Shown piece after piece: positions 30,611 to 41,384 of a stretch of DNA of 45,244 bases; within the stretch, counting starts at the first letter, position 1, and each line of letters opens with the position of its first letter. The position numbers and the translations under genes were made by a program. The notes under the pieces were generated by a model. The model was not told where the DNA came from. It was given only the letters and a program-made list of their open reading frames with translations, and made no database searches. The DNA comes from Dissophora ornata (taxonomy: Eukaryota > Mortierellomycota > Mortierellomycetes > Mortierellales > Mortierellaceae), in contig MU616758.1 in assembly GCA_025201705.1 (NCBI GenBank), positions 1-45,244 on the forward strand, written 5' to 3'.

Positions 30611-32626
30611 CGTGTGGATATTGGTATTTTTGGTCAATCAGCCAATCCATGAGCGGGAGGTGAGTCGAAACAACACGGTGGAGTGGCCGCGGCGTGTGAG
30701 TGGTGAAGTTGGCGGGCTGATTGATCCAGTGGAATGAGAAAGAATAAAAAACATCTCCGCAGATCCACAGAGGTAAATATAGTCACCATGGTCATCTTGA
30801 CAGCACATGGTTCGTGTCTCTCAACAAAACAACCTGGTCGTCGTCCACGCGTTAATTGTGCAGAGCCGAGTGACATAAAAACGCGATCTTCACAGCCCTT
30901 TTGTAGATTGGAGTATGTACTACAGTACCATGAAATTTGATGAGTCGACTACAGGCACGTTTTGTCGTCCGCACGCAAAAAAAAAAAAAAAAGATTATTG
31001 ATGCTCATCGGCGTCTGGCGTTGTGTGCGTATTTTTTACTCTGCGCCCTCCGACTGGCGAAAAAAACAAAAACAAAAACAACGATAACAATAAAAATCAA
31101 TGACGCGCGCTCAAAGAAATGGTTCAGGCGGCCATTGCCACCGAGGACAGACCAAAGTGGATGATGGTCAAAGCTGTGGTTTGATCGCTTTATTAGGGGC
31201 GTACTTGCAAAGAGAATTGCCGAGAACGTTTTCTTCAAAACCAACTACTTAAACTGGAAACGCGTTTGCAGACGTTTGAAAGCCGGGGTGTTCATTTCTG
31301 TAGACTAAACTAGCAAAAAGTGATTCTAACCTATCATACGACGTAGCGTCGACTTGCCCACCTGAAGAAATCTGTTTCACACGGCTTTACGACCCATTTT
31401 TGCACTGCCCCGGAGAACCCTTTGAGGACATTTTTGTTTTGATTATCCCCCTTGAATGAGTCGAACGCGGCTGGATGGGCCGGGGGTGGCTAGCTCTTTG
31501 TAAAAAAGGGCTCGACTACATCTGGTTGAGTGTGTCTGCCGTCTATTCATCGTGGAAACACAAGAAGGGCTAACAATAATTATGAGGGATCGGCGAGCGC
31601 AATTCATCAGCCAAAACAGCCCGTATGCAATTTTATTCTCAACCCAACTGGCCCCCCCAATTAGGTAAAGCCCCAACAGCCACGGTAGCGAAAAGACTTG
31701 CTCCATGGGCAGGAAAAAAATTATTTATCATGCTGGGTTTTCAGAAGAAGGGGGATAAAAAAAAGCCCAGCAGATGAGGCGCATGGTCTACTTATGTTTG
31801 TACTTTTGTACACAGTTTTGTTTTTCATTTTTTTTGGCAGTGTTCATTATTACCAACATTCGCCATTTGTACTATACACTCCAAAGGGACTTTGCGACTT
31901 CTCGTTTTGTATACCCACTTTTGACGATTGATGCATTGGCGATCGGGAAATTGGGTCAGTTGGTCAGTTGCCTCGCGGTGGGATGGAAACAACGAGTCGA
32001 GTTTTACACAGTTCCTTCCCCTCACAAACATGCCTTTTCTTTAACGCTGCAAGGAGGCTGCAACCTGGTACAGACTGTATTATTATTCCTGCTGAGCAAT
32101 TGTCTCGACTATCTTTAAGCTTGCACACGATTGAGAAGGTGGGACAATTGTAAAATGGAACCAGCGCTAAAGAAGACCTATTGCGGCCCGACCACACCCA
32201 TGCATGTTCTGCCTTGTTTCTGCTAGGTGCCACCATTCGGACTCGGACGCCGATAGTTGTCCGTAGTCAACGAGGCACACGAACAAGGCTGGCTCTGTAC
32301 GTGAATACGTACAAATTTGGTCCGCAGTACAATTTTTTTTTGTTGTGTTCCTTGTCAGCGAATGAGATGGCGAGGATGGGATGACACAAACAACGCAGCC
32401 AGAAAGGGTTGGTTGAGAGCCGCAGGAAGGGAAGTGGATGATGTTGCGGAGCATGGATGTTCAAGAGACGACCTGCCTCTTTTTATTTTTGCCCCTCGCC
32501 ACGCCTCGCAGGAGTATGTGTGCGAATTGAGCGATGTCGCGGCTGAGTCGTTCGTTTGTCTGTTTGGTCAGCTAGTCAGCTAGTCAGCAATGAAGCTATG
32601 AAGCTATGAAGGCAGGCAGGGCAGAT

Positions 32627-32706
32627 GGAGATGGAGGGAGAGCGAGAGAGGCGAGAGAGGGCGCGAGAGGGCGAAAGAGGGCGAGAGAGAGCGAGAGAGA
32701 GAGCGG
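32627..32706. repeat. GA-rich (GAGA/GCGAGA) imperfect microsatellite
   Basis: Purine-rich, GAGAGAGCGAGA-type imperfect repeats. A long open frame crosses it on the minus strand (Leu/Ser/Pro runs), which I consider an artefact. Confidence 0.85.
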
Positions 32707-33452
32707 TCTATATTTTTGCGTTTGAGTAGTCTGAGTGTGTTTGAACCGATGACATCTTTTGGGCCGCAGAAAAAAAAAATACCTTGCCGACAAGAACGTG
32801 TCTGTCTGTCTGTTCATGCATCGTGTTGGTGTTGTGTAGTGCAGCAGCAGCGTGTCTTTTGAATATAAACAATCCCCATTCATCAACAAATGCGAGGGTG
32901 TGATGTGGTGGGACAGCGAACAGAGCGGACTGGACTGGACGAAAGGCAGCAAAAAAGGGGCCCCGGGCGAGCGAGTGGGAGAGTCATGTCTCGTCGACCA
33001 CTGAATAGGATTGAATAAGCGCGCGCTCACCCAATTCCTTGTTTCCTTGTTGCTGACTCTGCCAGACAGAGCTACACCCGCTCCAATCCCCCCCCAATCC
33101 CAATTACGCACATTTGCTGCTCGATCATTCTTTTCTCTCTTCTCTTTCTCTTTCTCCTTCCTCAACCTTTTCTCAAGCACACACTTCCTACCTCCACCGC
33201 ACCACACTCCGTCAAAGACGCATCGTACTTTCTGCGCACTTTTGCCTGTTGTTCAATTAGCCAATCCTAAAAAAATTTCATCCCTGTTGTCTACAGTCTT
33301 GCTGTAGAATCCATTTTTTTTTCTCCTATCGTTGTCCATAGTCCGTAGTCTCCTAGTCTATACCCCAACACGTCTTTCTGCCCCTCCTACGCTTCCTACA
33401 CTTTTCTCTTTTATTTCTCACTGATTAACATTCTCCCTCTCCTGCACCCACA

Positions 33453-33482
33453 ATGTCATCCGAAGCCGCCTTCTGCCAGTAG
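33453..33482 (+). CDS. candidate upstream ORF (9 codons) in the cyclin leader
   Basis: ATG in a good context (CACAATGTC) followed by nine codons (MSSEAAFCQ) and TAG, about 470 nt before the cyclin start. It sits just after the pyrimidine-rich stretch where a fungal transcript would begin. If it lies in the mature leader it could limit cyclin translation. It could equally be upstream of the transcription start or part of an unrecognised first exon. Confidence 0.3.
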   Translation: MSSEAAFCQ

Positions 33483-33949
33483 GAATCCTCTCCTCTTCAA
33501 TCCTTTCGCCTTTTGCCTAGTCATCCTCCTCCTGCAAGCACGTCCACGACCACGTCTACGGCTTCGATCCTGTCCACGTCCTTACTGTCCACCGCTCGAC
33601 GCCTCCCTTTCAACCTCCTTCCTCTCAGCTCCTCCTGCCAATTCAGTCTCAGCCCTACTGCGCTTCCTTTTCGTCTCTTATTGATTCGGGATCCCTCCAA
33701 CCATTCCTCCTCCCTCTCTCAGTCAATTTTCTTCAAAATACAATCTTCAAAGTTCCTCCTCGTCCAAGCGCTCGTGTCCCCCCTCCCCCCCTTTGCTCTC
33801 CCTCCTCCGGATCCATAAGATACCAAGACACATTCTGCCTACTTTTCTAGCGCCTTTTAATTTCCCCCCCTCTTTCTTTTCACCGTACCGCAGCCCTGCA
33901 AAAATTCTAGTTTTTTTGATCCTTTTGATCAGAATTCAAGGTATCCTTC

Positions 33950-36488
33950 ATGCTTACTCTTCAGGCATGTGCAGTGACGACGACCGGTACAAACTTTCCG
34001 CCTGGCGGGGGTCTTGATGGACCTTCTATCCAGGCGCCTTCTTCTTTTTCTTCTTCCTCTCATCTCTACCCACACCCCCCTTCCCGCCATTCTTTTCGAC
34101 ACCATAACCAGACCTCCGTGACCAACTGGAACTCAGCCCTTTCCCAGCAACAGCAGCTGGAACGACCACAGCCACCACAGCTACCACAGCAACAACCGCA
34201 ACAGCAACGCCAATCTCGGAAACGTGCCCATGAGGACAACGCTCCGTCACAGCAGCAAGCAGATTCGGAAACTGCTGCGCTTCAGGAGCACCGTGCTTCG
34301 TCTTCGACTGCGGGCTCAGCAGAAACTTCTTTGCAGTGCCCGCGCCTTCAGACGCAACAACTTTGCCTTCCCCGGAAACGTTCTCAGTCGTTGGGAGTAT
34401 CGATGCAAGGAAGCAACAACGTTGCGCAGTGTCAGCTGGACCCTAACGCCGTCAAGGCCAACTTTGTGGATTGTCTTGTTGGTGAGTGCCTATAAACAAC
34501 TGTCGCGTGCTTGTGTGTGTTCCCCCTCCTGCCGCAGCTGCCACCGATTTTTTCATATGTTGTCATATTTTTTGTTTTTTTTGCCGCGCTTTTTTTCGGT
34601 TGGTTGTTTTGTCCCTTCTGCTCGGAGCGTTATCATATGCCTTCGTTGGCTTGTAATTGATATTGCTCGAGATAATCCCTCCTTGCGTTATTCGATACAT
34701 GGTGCAGGTGAGGGCGAGAGCGAGGGCGAGGGCGTGGGCGCAGACGACAAGGGTGACCTGTACTCCAGAGCAAATATGGATGGCCGCCGTGACTTCTGGC
34801 AGAGACATGCACTGCCACAGTCTCGTATCGTTCCAATAATCGTCTGCCTCACCTTTCAACATCCTGCCCCGAGGACGTGTATTCGTACAACTTGGGGTTG
34901 TGCGTTGCCTACTTGGATGGCTAACCGCCGTGTCTGCTGGTGGTTGGATGCTCGTGTGATGCGTCCCAAGATGGATTTTACTGCGGAATCTTCGCCGACT
35001 AGACTGGGAGCCGCTTCGCAATTTTCTGCAGCCAATTCTGCCGCGCCTCTTTGCCTACTTCTATATATGTCTATCCCCATGAGCTGTTGATGGCCTTAGT
35101 ACTCCATCGTTTTACTGCCTTTGTTGCTCAACACGCCTTGTCACATTTTCCTTGGTCACCTTCCCTGCGTCACCTGCATTGTTGTCTGGCGACGCGTCTA
35201 GCGTGTCGTGCTGTAACTGTCATATCGTGGTATTGCTTTGATATTCACAGCCCTTGTCGATTTGTCTGTACGCTCCTCCTTCTCTCTCCTCTCGGTGTCC
35301 CTTCTCCTTCCGGTCAAAATGTCGTCGTCGATATCGACCTTGGATGTTATAGATACGGCTGCAATCGTCATCGAGTCGATTTGGCCGCCACTGCCCGGCT
35401 CTGCAGAGTGTCCTCAAAAGCAAAAGGGGCTTCCGCTCCGCACCTTTATCCAGGAAACCCTGAAGAGATCCCGCAGCTCCTATTCGACCCTCCAGACCGC
35501 TCTCTTTTACCTGTACAAAATTCGAAACAAGGTTCCTTGTGCATATCTGAAGCGCCGTCAAGATCAGCTCTGTCAGACTCACCAGATCTTGTCTGCGACT
35601 CAGCCTTCCGCGGGACTGATGACGCCTCCTGCTTCGCCTCATCATCTTCAGCACATTGCCGACTTTCCAAGTAACGTCCAGGGCCCAGACTATTTCAGTT
35701 TGCGTGCATCATCCGATTGCAAGCCCGTCCTGCCTTCGCCTCTGTCCTCGACCTGCTCGATGGCGTCGGCCAGTCCTGCATCCGGGTACAGCCCTTGCTC
35801 GTCAGCATCGCCTTCGTCGACCACGTCGTCACCGACATCATCGTCCTCGCCGTGTTCTGTGTCCTCGAGTTGCTCGTCGTCTTCCTCTTCCTCTTCCTCC
35901 TCTTCGGCGACATCGAGCTCATCCTCGTCGTCGTCGTCGTCGAGTCAGTCGAACAGGATCATCTACTGCGGTCGAAGGACCTTTCTGGCTTCCTTGATGG
36001 TCGCCTCCAAGTACCTTCAAGACCGCAACTACTCGAACAAGGCCTGGGCCAAGATATCGGGTCTGTCCATCAAGGAGATAAATGCCAATGAGCTCATTTT
36101 CTTGAAGCTGATTGACTATTCTCTCTTTGTGTCTCATGACACGTTCATGCGCTGGACAGCGCTCCTGGTTGCACACGGGCAAGAAGCTACGCGAAAGTTT
36201 ATGCAGACAGCTGATGCTGCCCATGCTTCCACTTTTGCGATGCGCTCCTTGTCTTCGCCACCGATGGTTCTCAATGGGAACCATATTCGCTATGGGCCAT
36301 TGAAGACATCTTTGGTGGCGTTCGGACCGTTGCCTTCATACGATAGCGACAGTGAATCGAGGGACGACGGCAAGAGTGTTTCGGACGAGCCGAGAAATAC
36401 CAAACTGGCAAGGACGGATACGTACCCAGTCTTTCATCAAAGTAGCAGTAGTAGCAATATTGTTGACGAGGCGGGATTTGTTTTCTAG
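33950..36488 (+). CDS. Pho80/Pcl-type cyclin (regulatory partner of a Pho85-like kinase)
   Basis: Two exons, 33950-34481 and 35353-36488, join in phase (FVDCLV|DTAAIVIESIW) to 555 residues. The ATG at 33950 is the first in frame after a stop. The N-terminus (1-170) is Ser/Gln-rich with basic patches (RKRAHED, PRKRSQS) that may be nuclear signals. The cyclin box begins at about residue 170 and is split: its first part runs to about 245. A Ser-rich linker follows, with near-pure Ser at about 345-376. The box then resumes with CGRRTFLASLMVASKYLQD, the conserved helix of PHO80-like cyclins, and INANELIFLKLIDYSLFVS. Such cyclins direct Pho85/CDK5-type kinases in phosphate sensing, cell cycle or polarity. 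The 871-nt intron is long for this window. Confidence 0.88.
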
Positions 36489-36851
36489 GAAACCTGTATT
36501 TGTGCTTTTCTTTATCATTTGGGGGCGGGCGGGGGTATGATTTTTTTTTCTTTCTCTGTTTGCGCCCAACACTCTGTCTCCCTATACATCATGCATTGGT
36601 GCGCTAGTTCACACTTGGCACTACTCGGTTTTTACTCTCACACCCTCTCTCCTCAAACAACCTTCGCTTCTTATCTTTGCTGTTGACTCTCTGTTGTTCT
36701 GGGTTTCCTGGGTTTCCTGGGGGCGCTGATTATGATAGTAATGATAATTAGATTGTAATTTTAACACGAACTTTTTTCACAATATTGCGCCGCTTTGTTC
36801 CTCTCGCATGATTTTTGCATCGTGGGTCTTTGTTTTGCAAATGTTGCTGAT
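36489..36851. other. 3' flank of the cyclin gene
   Basis: T-rich DNA with a TTTTTTTTTC stretch just past the stop, and no polyadenylation hexamer I am confident of. No gene seen. Confidence 0.45.
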
Positions 36852-37115
36852 TTACTCTAGAAGATGCTTTTTTCTGAGGTCAAGGCCAAGGTGCCGCAGT
36901 TGACTGAGCCCCTCCCTGGAATGAACATCTTGCATGCATGGGCGAGAACGCTGCCCTTTATCCCTTGAACCAAAATTGGTCAGTGAAGAAGAATATGCAT
37001 AAGCCTCCGCCATCTCCATCGACAGCCGACCCATTGCACTGCCTGCAGCAGAGAGGACCTTTCCATCTAGGAAAGGCTTGACTCCCACCATCTTTTTCAG
37101 TGGTATGCTAGGCAA
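36852..37115 (-). other. unrecognised 87-codon open frame, possibly the tail of the decayed gene upstream
   Basis: The frame (MPSIPLKKMVG to RKKHLLE) lies downstream, on the same strand, of the broken family member at 37.5-39.4 kb. A possible splice acceptor (GCCTAG) precedes it. It may be the last piece of that gene or a chance frame. The 37116-37514 stretch between holds a perfect inverted repeat, ACACCAC, 8 nt, GTGGTGT (37466-37487). Confidence 0.25.
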
Positions 37116-37514
37116 CGTTGAGCGAAAGTGAGATGAAAACCAAAGGCTCTGCGGAGCAAATTATGATGTACACTATAATATTCATCCTAATATACTTTCG
37201 ACAAAGAAGTCTAATCGCAAGCAGAGCGAATAGAACCTCCGCGGCGCTAGTATCGGCAGCATCAAAAAGAGCTAGACTTAAAACACCCCAATGGCGCTAT
37301 TAAAGTCACTGTCGTCAGGAATAGCATCGATCAAGACTTGTAGTTGCCGCAGTTTAAAAGTTCGCATTCAAACAAAGTATTGTTACTTCACGGTCGAAAA
37401 AAAAAAATCAATCGCCCTCAATCAAAGCCCTCCAAGCATCTCCGGTGCGAACTGTAGACTTTGCAACACCACAAACTTTAGTGGTGTCCCACGCTACAGA
37501 TCTCGGACAAAGGC

Positions 37515-39439
37515 TTAGGGTGGGCAGGCATGGAGGCAATCCATTGAACGCTGAGCAATGGAGCTGTCGTATCCCTGTGAACGACCAGACAAAGACGGAG
37601 TGATCTCAATTTTGGCAGGTCTCGTCGTGTGGTAAAGGTGACTTGGCTGTGGGATCCACAGACTAGGGAAATCCTCTTCGAGATGCAGCCCAGTCAAAAG
37701 CGTCCTATAGTGGCTAAGCAGCCGCCGCGCCTTCATTAAACAAGTCCATTCATGCTCATCAGCATGGGGCCAAAATGTATCCAGACTCTGCGAATGCTCA
37801 ATGATGCGATCCATGCAGCTGAAGCTGCCAGATGTAAGCGACAGCGGGGTTTTCTGTTATCGACCTTTTCAGCTGTACCACGTGCTCGTCACAATGTGTT
37901 CTGTTTGTATCCGGACCAACCTTACGCATTGTGACACTGGCCAGTATTCTGGGTCCACAGGTATTGTCGTTGAACTCTACGGTGAACGCGACAATACCAC
38001 AGTCTCTCGGAGCGGATCTCGTCAAACAGATTGAATTTGAGTGGCGCCAGGGTGCAACTGGCTGATATCATATTTTCTCTTGTCGACGTGAATAACGCAA
38101 CGATTGCACTGGAGCGCTCAGGAGAAGAGGGAATCTGAACTTTGACGAGGTTAAGACTCAAGTTGAGGATGTCGATTTGCCGAGTGTCGTCGCTTCCCTC
38201 TGGGTTGATTCCCATGCTAGCTTCGTCAGAATACCATTGCGACAAGACTTTAGCCACTCCGACAAAGGAGGTTGATAGTCAAGGAGCGCTCCTGCGGTTT
38301 TTCGATCTTACTCTGAGAAATATTCACTGTGAGTTGCGCTTATGGGATTGGAGAACCAACGTTTTTTCTGCAGACCATCGATCCTGTCCCATGACAACGT
38401 CAAACACGACGCACAGAAGATTGACTGCGAGTATCTAATGAGCGAGACAGAGACAACTCTCTAGGATCCTAGAAAGGGTAAGTTTGATGGATTTTTCGTC
38501 ATAGTCCGAACGGCAATGTATTTTGAGCACATGGAGCTGAGGCGCCATCGACAGGGACGAGTTTCCCACTCTTCAGACGAAGATCCTAAAGTACAAGAGA
38601 CGCAGCGATTGAATCCTCCGGTTGGACATCAGATAAGCAATCGGGTCAAATCCACGGCCGGTCGATGACATTGAGCACCCGCCTGTCACCAAAAACTGTC
38701 TCCATCGCAGGTCAAACGGACCACCTCCGCCTCCGTGATAGAAGCAGTTTATTTCCATAGATCATCCATGGCTGCATCCCAACTCTGCAATATCAAAGTT
38801 CCTGAATACCACGCGCCTTGATCAGCGCATCATTGAACAGCCTGGCGAGAGTAATGGAGGCGATGTTGACCTTGATCATGCCGATTGCCTCATCGAAGGA
38901 TCCACCGTTGACCTGGACCAGTTCCTTCAATTGTTGCATTACCGATTCTCAATAGCACTCGCGATAGTGATCGATGCAGACCCATTTGACGTGGTGACGA
39001 TCCGGTGCATAGCTAAGAACACGTCCCTGATCGTGGATTTTCAAATATAACTCTAGTCGCCGTAAATTCGCTCCCTCAAGTACCTCTAACTTGTCCAACT
39101 CCATATCGTTACTAACCATATCACCTGTGACAGCGGCGTTCTTTTTCTGGTCCTGGATGTAAGAGATGGTTTCATCCACAAGGGATCCAATACCGTGTTT
39201 CGTAAGATCGAGAGACCCTCCTGAACTGCTTCAATTCCTTCTACAAGTTTGAGGTGAGCCAAGGTGGGCACAACGATACCTGCCGCGACAAACCCATACT
39301 TGATCATTTATCTCATCGTGAGGCTACTTACACCTCGATCTATCCATTGATATTGCATGGAGTAATACGAGATCAACACGTATTTCAAGTCTTTTAGAAA
39401 TGGAACCTGGAATGAACCTATGACTATGAGCCGCTAGAT
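37515..39439 (-). pseudogene. decayed member of a large Mortierella-type repetitive protein family
   Basis: Readable pieces follow one another in gene order on the minus strand but in changing frames. 39439-39332 reads LKDLKYVLISYYSMQYQWID. From 39307 comes IKYGFVAAGIVVPTLAHLKL, then after a frameshift near 39185 LVDETISYIQDQ and HVKWVCIDHYREC. An in-frame TGA (38951-38949) is followed by SVMQQLKELVQVNGGSFDEA and, after a second TGA (38795-38793) and a frame change, PFDLRWRQ and FDPIAYLMSNRRIQSLRL. Further pieces are VEFNDNTCGPRILASVTM and, at 37814-37515, TFWPHADEHEWTCLMKARRL. From memory these resemble a large expanded family of leucine-rich-repeat-like proteins in Mortierella relatives; I do not know its function. 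At least two stops and two frameshifts make it non-functional. Confidence 0.65.
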
Positions 39440-39709
39440 AGGACCAAATTCGTTAAGGCAGAGATCGTTCACCGATATTGCCAACATGTGTTATCAAGTT
39501 ATTCTGAGACGCCACCAATCTGCATGGATTTTATTGTCTTCCACAGCTTTTGCCTGGAAAGTATGAGACGCCACCAATTTTTAATTGCATCGTCAGGAGC
39601 ATTTCCAAAAAATGTCCTGCAGAAAAAAACGGAGCACATCAAAATCCAGTTCATGCCAGCACAAACAGTTACATAAAATTGTAAAGGGATGGACAAGGCC
39701 GTTTTGCTT

Positions 39710-39715
39710 TTTATT
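39710..39715 (-). terminator. poly(A) signal AATAAA of the P1 gene
   Basis: The minus strand reads AATAAA 23 nt past the P1 stop codon. Assigned by position. Confidence 0.5.
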
Positions 39716-39737
39716 GCACATGTTGGGGAGTGATAGT

Positions 39738-40794
39738 TTAATCGAAGAGACCTGGCAGAGGAAAAAAACAAACACCAAAGGATAAAGACCTGATTAGTAT
39801 GTTGCAATACAACCAAAATCAATGGCGGGAGCGACTCTACGCTCGTAATTGAGTGGATAACGACAAAAAGATACATACCGAATCCCATGTCGTCATCAGA
39901 CTCCTCCTTGGCCTCCTCCTTCTTCTCCTCGGCCTTCTCAGCGGCAGCGGCACCGGCAGCGGGGGCAGCGGCACCAGCAGCAGCGGGGGCGGAACCAGCA
40001 GCGCCAACGTTGGACAACATGGCGGCGACGTCCTTGCCCTCGAGAGCCTTGGCGAAGAGGGAGGTCCAGATGGACTCAACCTCAACGTTGGCAGCCTTCA
40101 AGAGGGTCTGGAGCTTGTCAGACTATATAACCACAAAAAATAAAAAGAGAGCTCGGTCAGGAGATTTGATTCCGTGAAGAACTGGCCAACGCGGCGAGTC
40201 GGAATTCGTTGGATGATGGCATGTAGTTGAATCGGTAGGCGAATCACGATGGTTGGCTTCCAGCGCGAAAGAGTTTGATCAGCACGACTCCAAACGGCTG
40301 CAAACAAAAACGTCCCAATCCTTAGTGTAGACTCCTTGTGCTTGCTGTTGTATCCAATTGCAGGGAGCCGCAGTCGACAGCCGTTGCATATCAAAGGTGG
40401 CGTTCCAACGACAATAAGATGATCGTTAGTGTTGATGAGTCGATTTCGATTTCGATGGTTGACGTTAGGTAAATGAGAATGAAATCCCTCGAGGGTTGCT
40501 TTGGTGCTCCTTGCGATCCGAACGCAGTTGTCATCAAGCGAATCCGAGCATTGAGATCTCATTAGCCTTCCTATGGCATATCCATATCCGATCCTATGAT
40601 ATATCATCCATCAATCTGCCTTTCGTCGATGAACCATCCATCGCCTATGTTGATACTGATCCTTCCATCCAGTGATGTGTCCAGCGATGTTATCCACAGG
40701 TGAAGATAGGGGACTTGGACCGATACTTAACGGTGATCTCGACGTTGTCGTCGGTGAGGATCAATGCAGCGTACGAAGTAGCAAGCTCAGCCAT
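39738..40794 (-). CDS. RPLP1: 60S acidic ribosomal stalk protein P1
   Basis: Three exons, 40794-40732, 40122-39879 and 39751-39738, join in phase to 106 residues. It starts [20 protein letters not shown] and has the dimerisation helices ([19 protein letters not shown]). An Ala/Pro-rich hinge and the charged tail [13 protein letters not shown] follow, the last being the conserved stalk motif that contacts elongation factors. The last exon is only 14 nt and supplies LFD and the stop, so a frame scan misses it and reads on into the intron. Intron 1 is 609 nt. The gene is divergent from the acyl-CoA dehydrogenase gene, sharing about 590 bp. Confidence 0.96.
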
Positions 40795-41384
40795 TTTTGA
40801 AAAATTGAACTCGTGAGTGAGAAAGAGGGAGATTACACTATGACAGAGGGCAGGGACTTCTTATCCAGAATGCTAATTTACAAGCCACTCCCCGCCCCCA
40901 TTCCTTCTCCAAGGGACCCCGCTCTGCCAAAGCCGTAGGACACCTGTGTTCCCAGCAGACCGGTCCTTGCAGCTGCAGGCAATTGCCTACATGGGCAGCT
41001 GTTTTGAGTATTCTAGAGGGCTCATCCAGTTGCATATTGTAACCAGGCGAAGGGAGATTAAATGCTAGTGCACTATACAGATATGGAAGCTACATTGCAG
41101 CCTTGCACCAAAAGTGAAAGGTGGAGAGAGTTGCGGTTGGAAAGATGACTGTGATTGGCCTAGAGGAGTAGCTTCCGCTAGTTTGGTTCTGGGCGGGCAA
41201 AAAGGGTGATCCAAAATTGTGTGAGGCACTGCCGTCGTCGGACTACTCAAAAGTCGGTCTTCTCTTTCCACATCTCCAACCACCTCCACACATTGCATTG
41301 CTTCTTGCCTCGCTCAAACTCATTAGCCTAATTACCCTACTAGCCGGAATACTAGTCAGCCACCTTCCTATCCTTTTGCACACA
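40795..41384. promoter_or_regulatory. shared divergent promoter of P1 and the acyl-CoA dehydrogenase
   Basis: The 590 bp between two outward-reading start codons contain no other gene and must hold both promoters. I do not recognise specific factor sites. Confidence 0.6.

Larger units (their letters stand above)
29115..33452. other. gene-poor intergenic region
   Basis: About 4.3 kb without a frame I believe in. It holds GT and GA microsatellites, several A/T homopolymers, the RING 3' UTR at the left and a pyrimidine-rich promoter for the cyclin gene at the right (about 33110-33450). No tRNA, snRNA or transposon ends recognised. Confidence 0.5.

Noticed and set aside
32596..33207. 203-codon minus-strand frame
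   Set aside because: Runs of Ser/Leu/Pro come from the GA microsatellite and a pyrimidine-rich promoter on the other strand.
33513..33818. Ser/Pro-rich frame upstream of the cyclin start
   Set aside because: Begins at TTG, not ATG, and lies in a pyrimidine-rich leader.
34224..35090. 288-codon plus-strand frame inside the cyclin intron
   Set aside because: Overlaps exon 1 in another frame and the intron; cyclin exon phases and the conserved FVDCLV-DTAA junction explain the region.
38628..38636. A fifth exact ATCWGATAA motif
   Set aside because: Lies inside conserved coding sequence of the decayed gene (YLMS codons) and is alone; about one chance hit is expected in the window.
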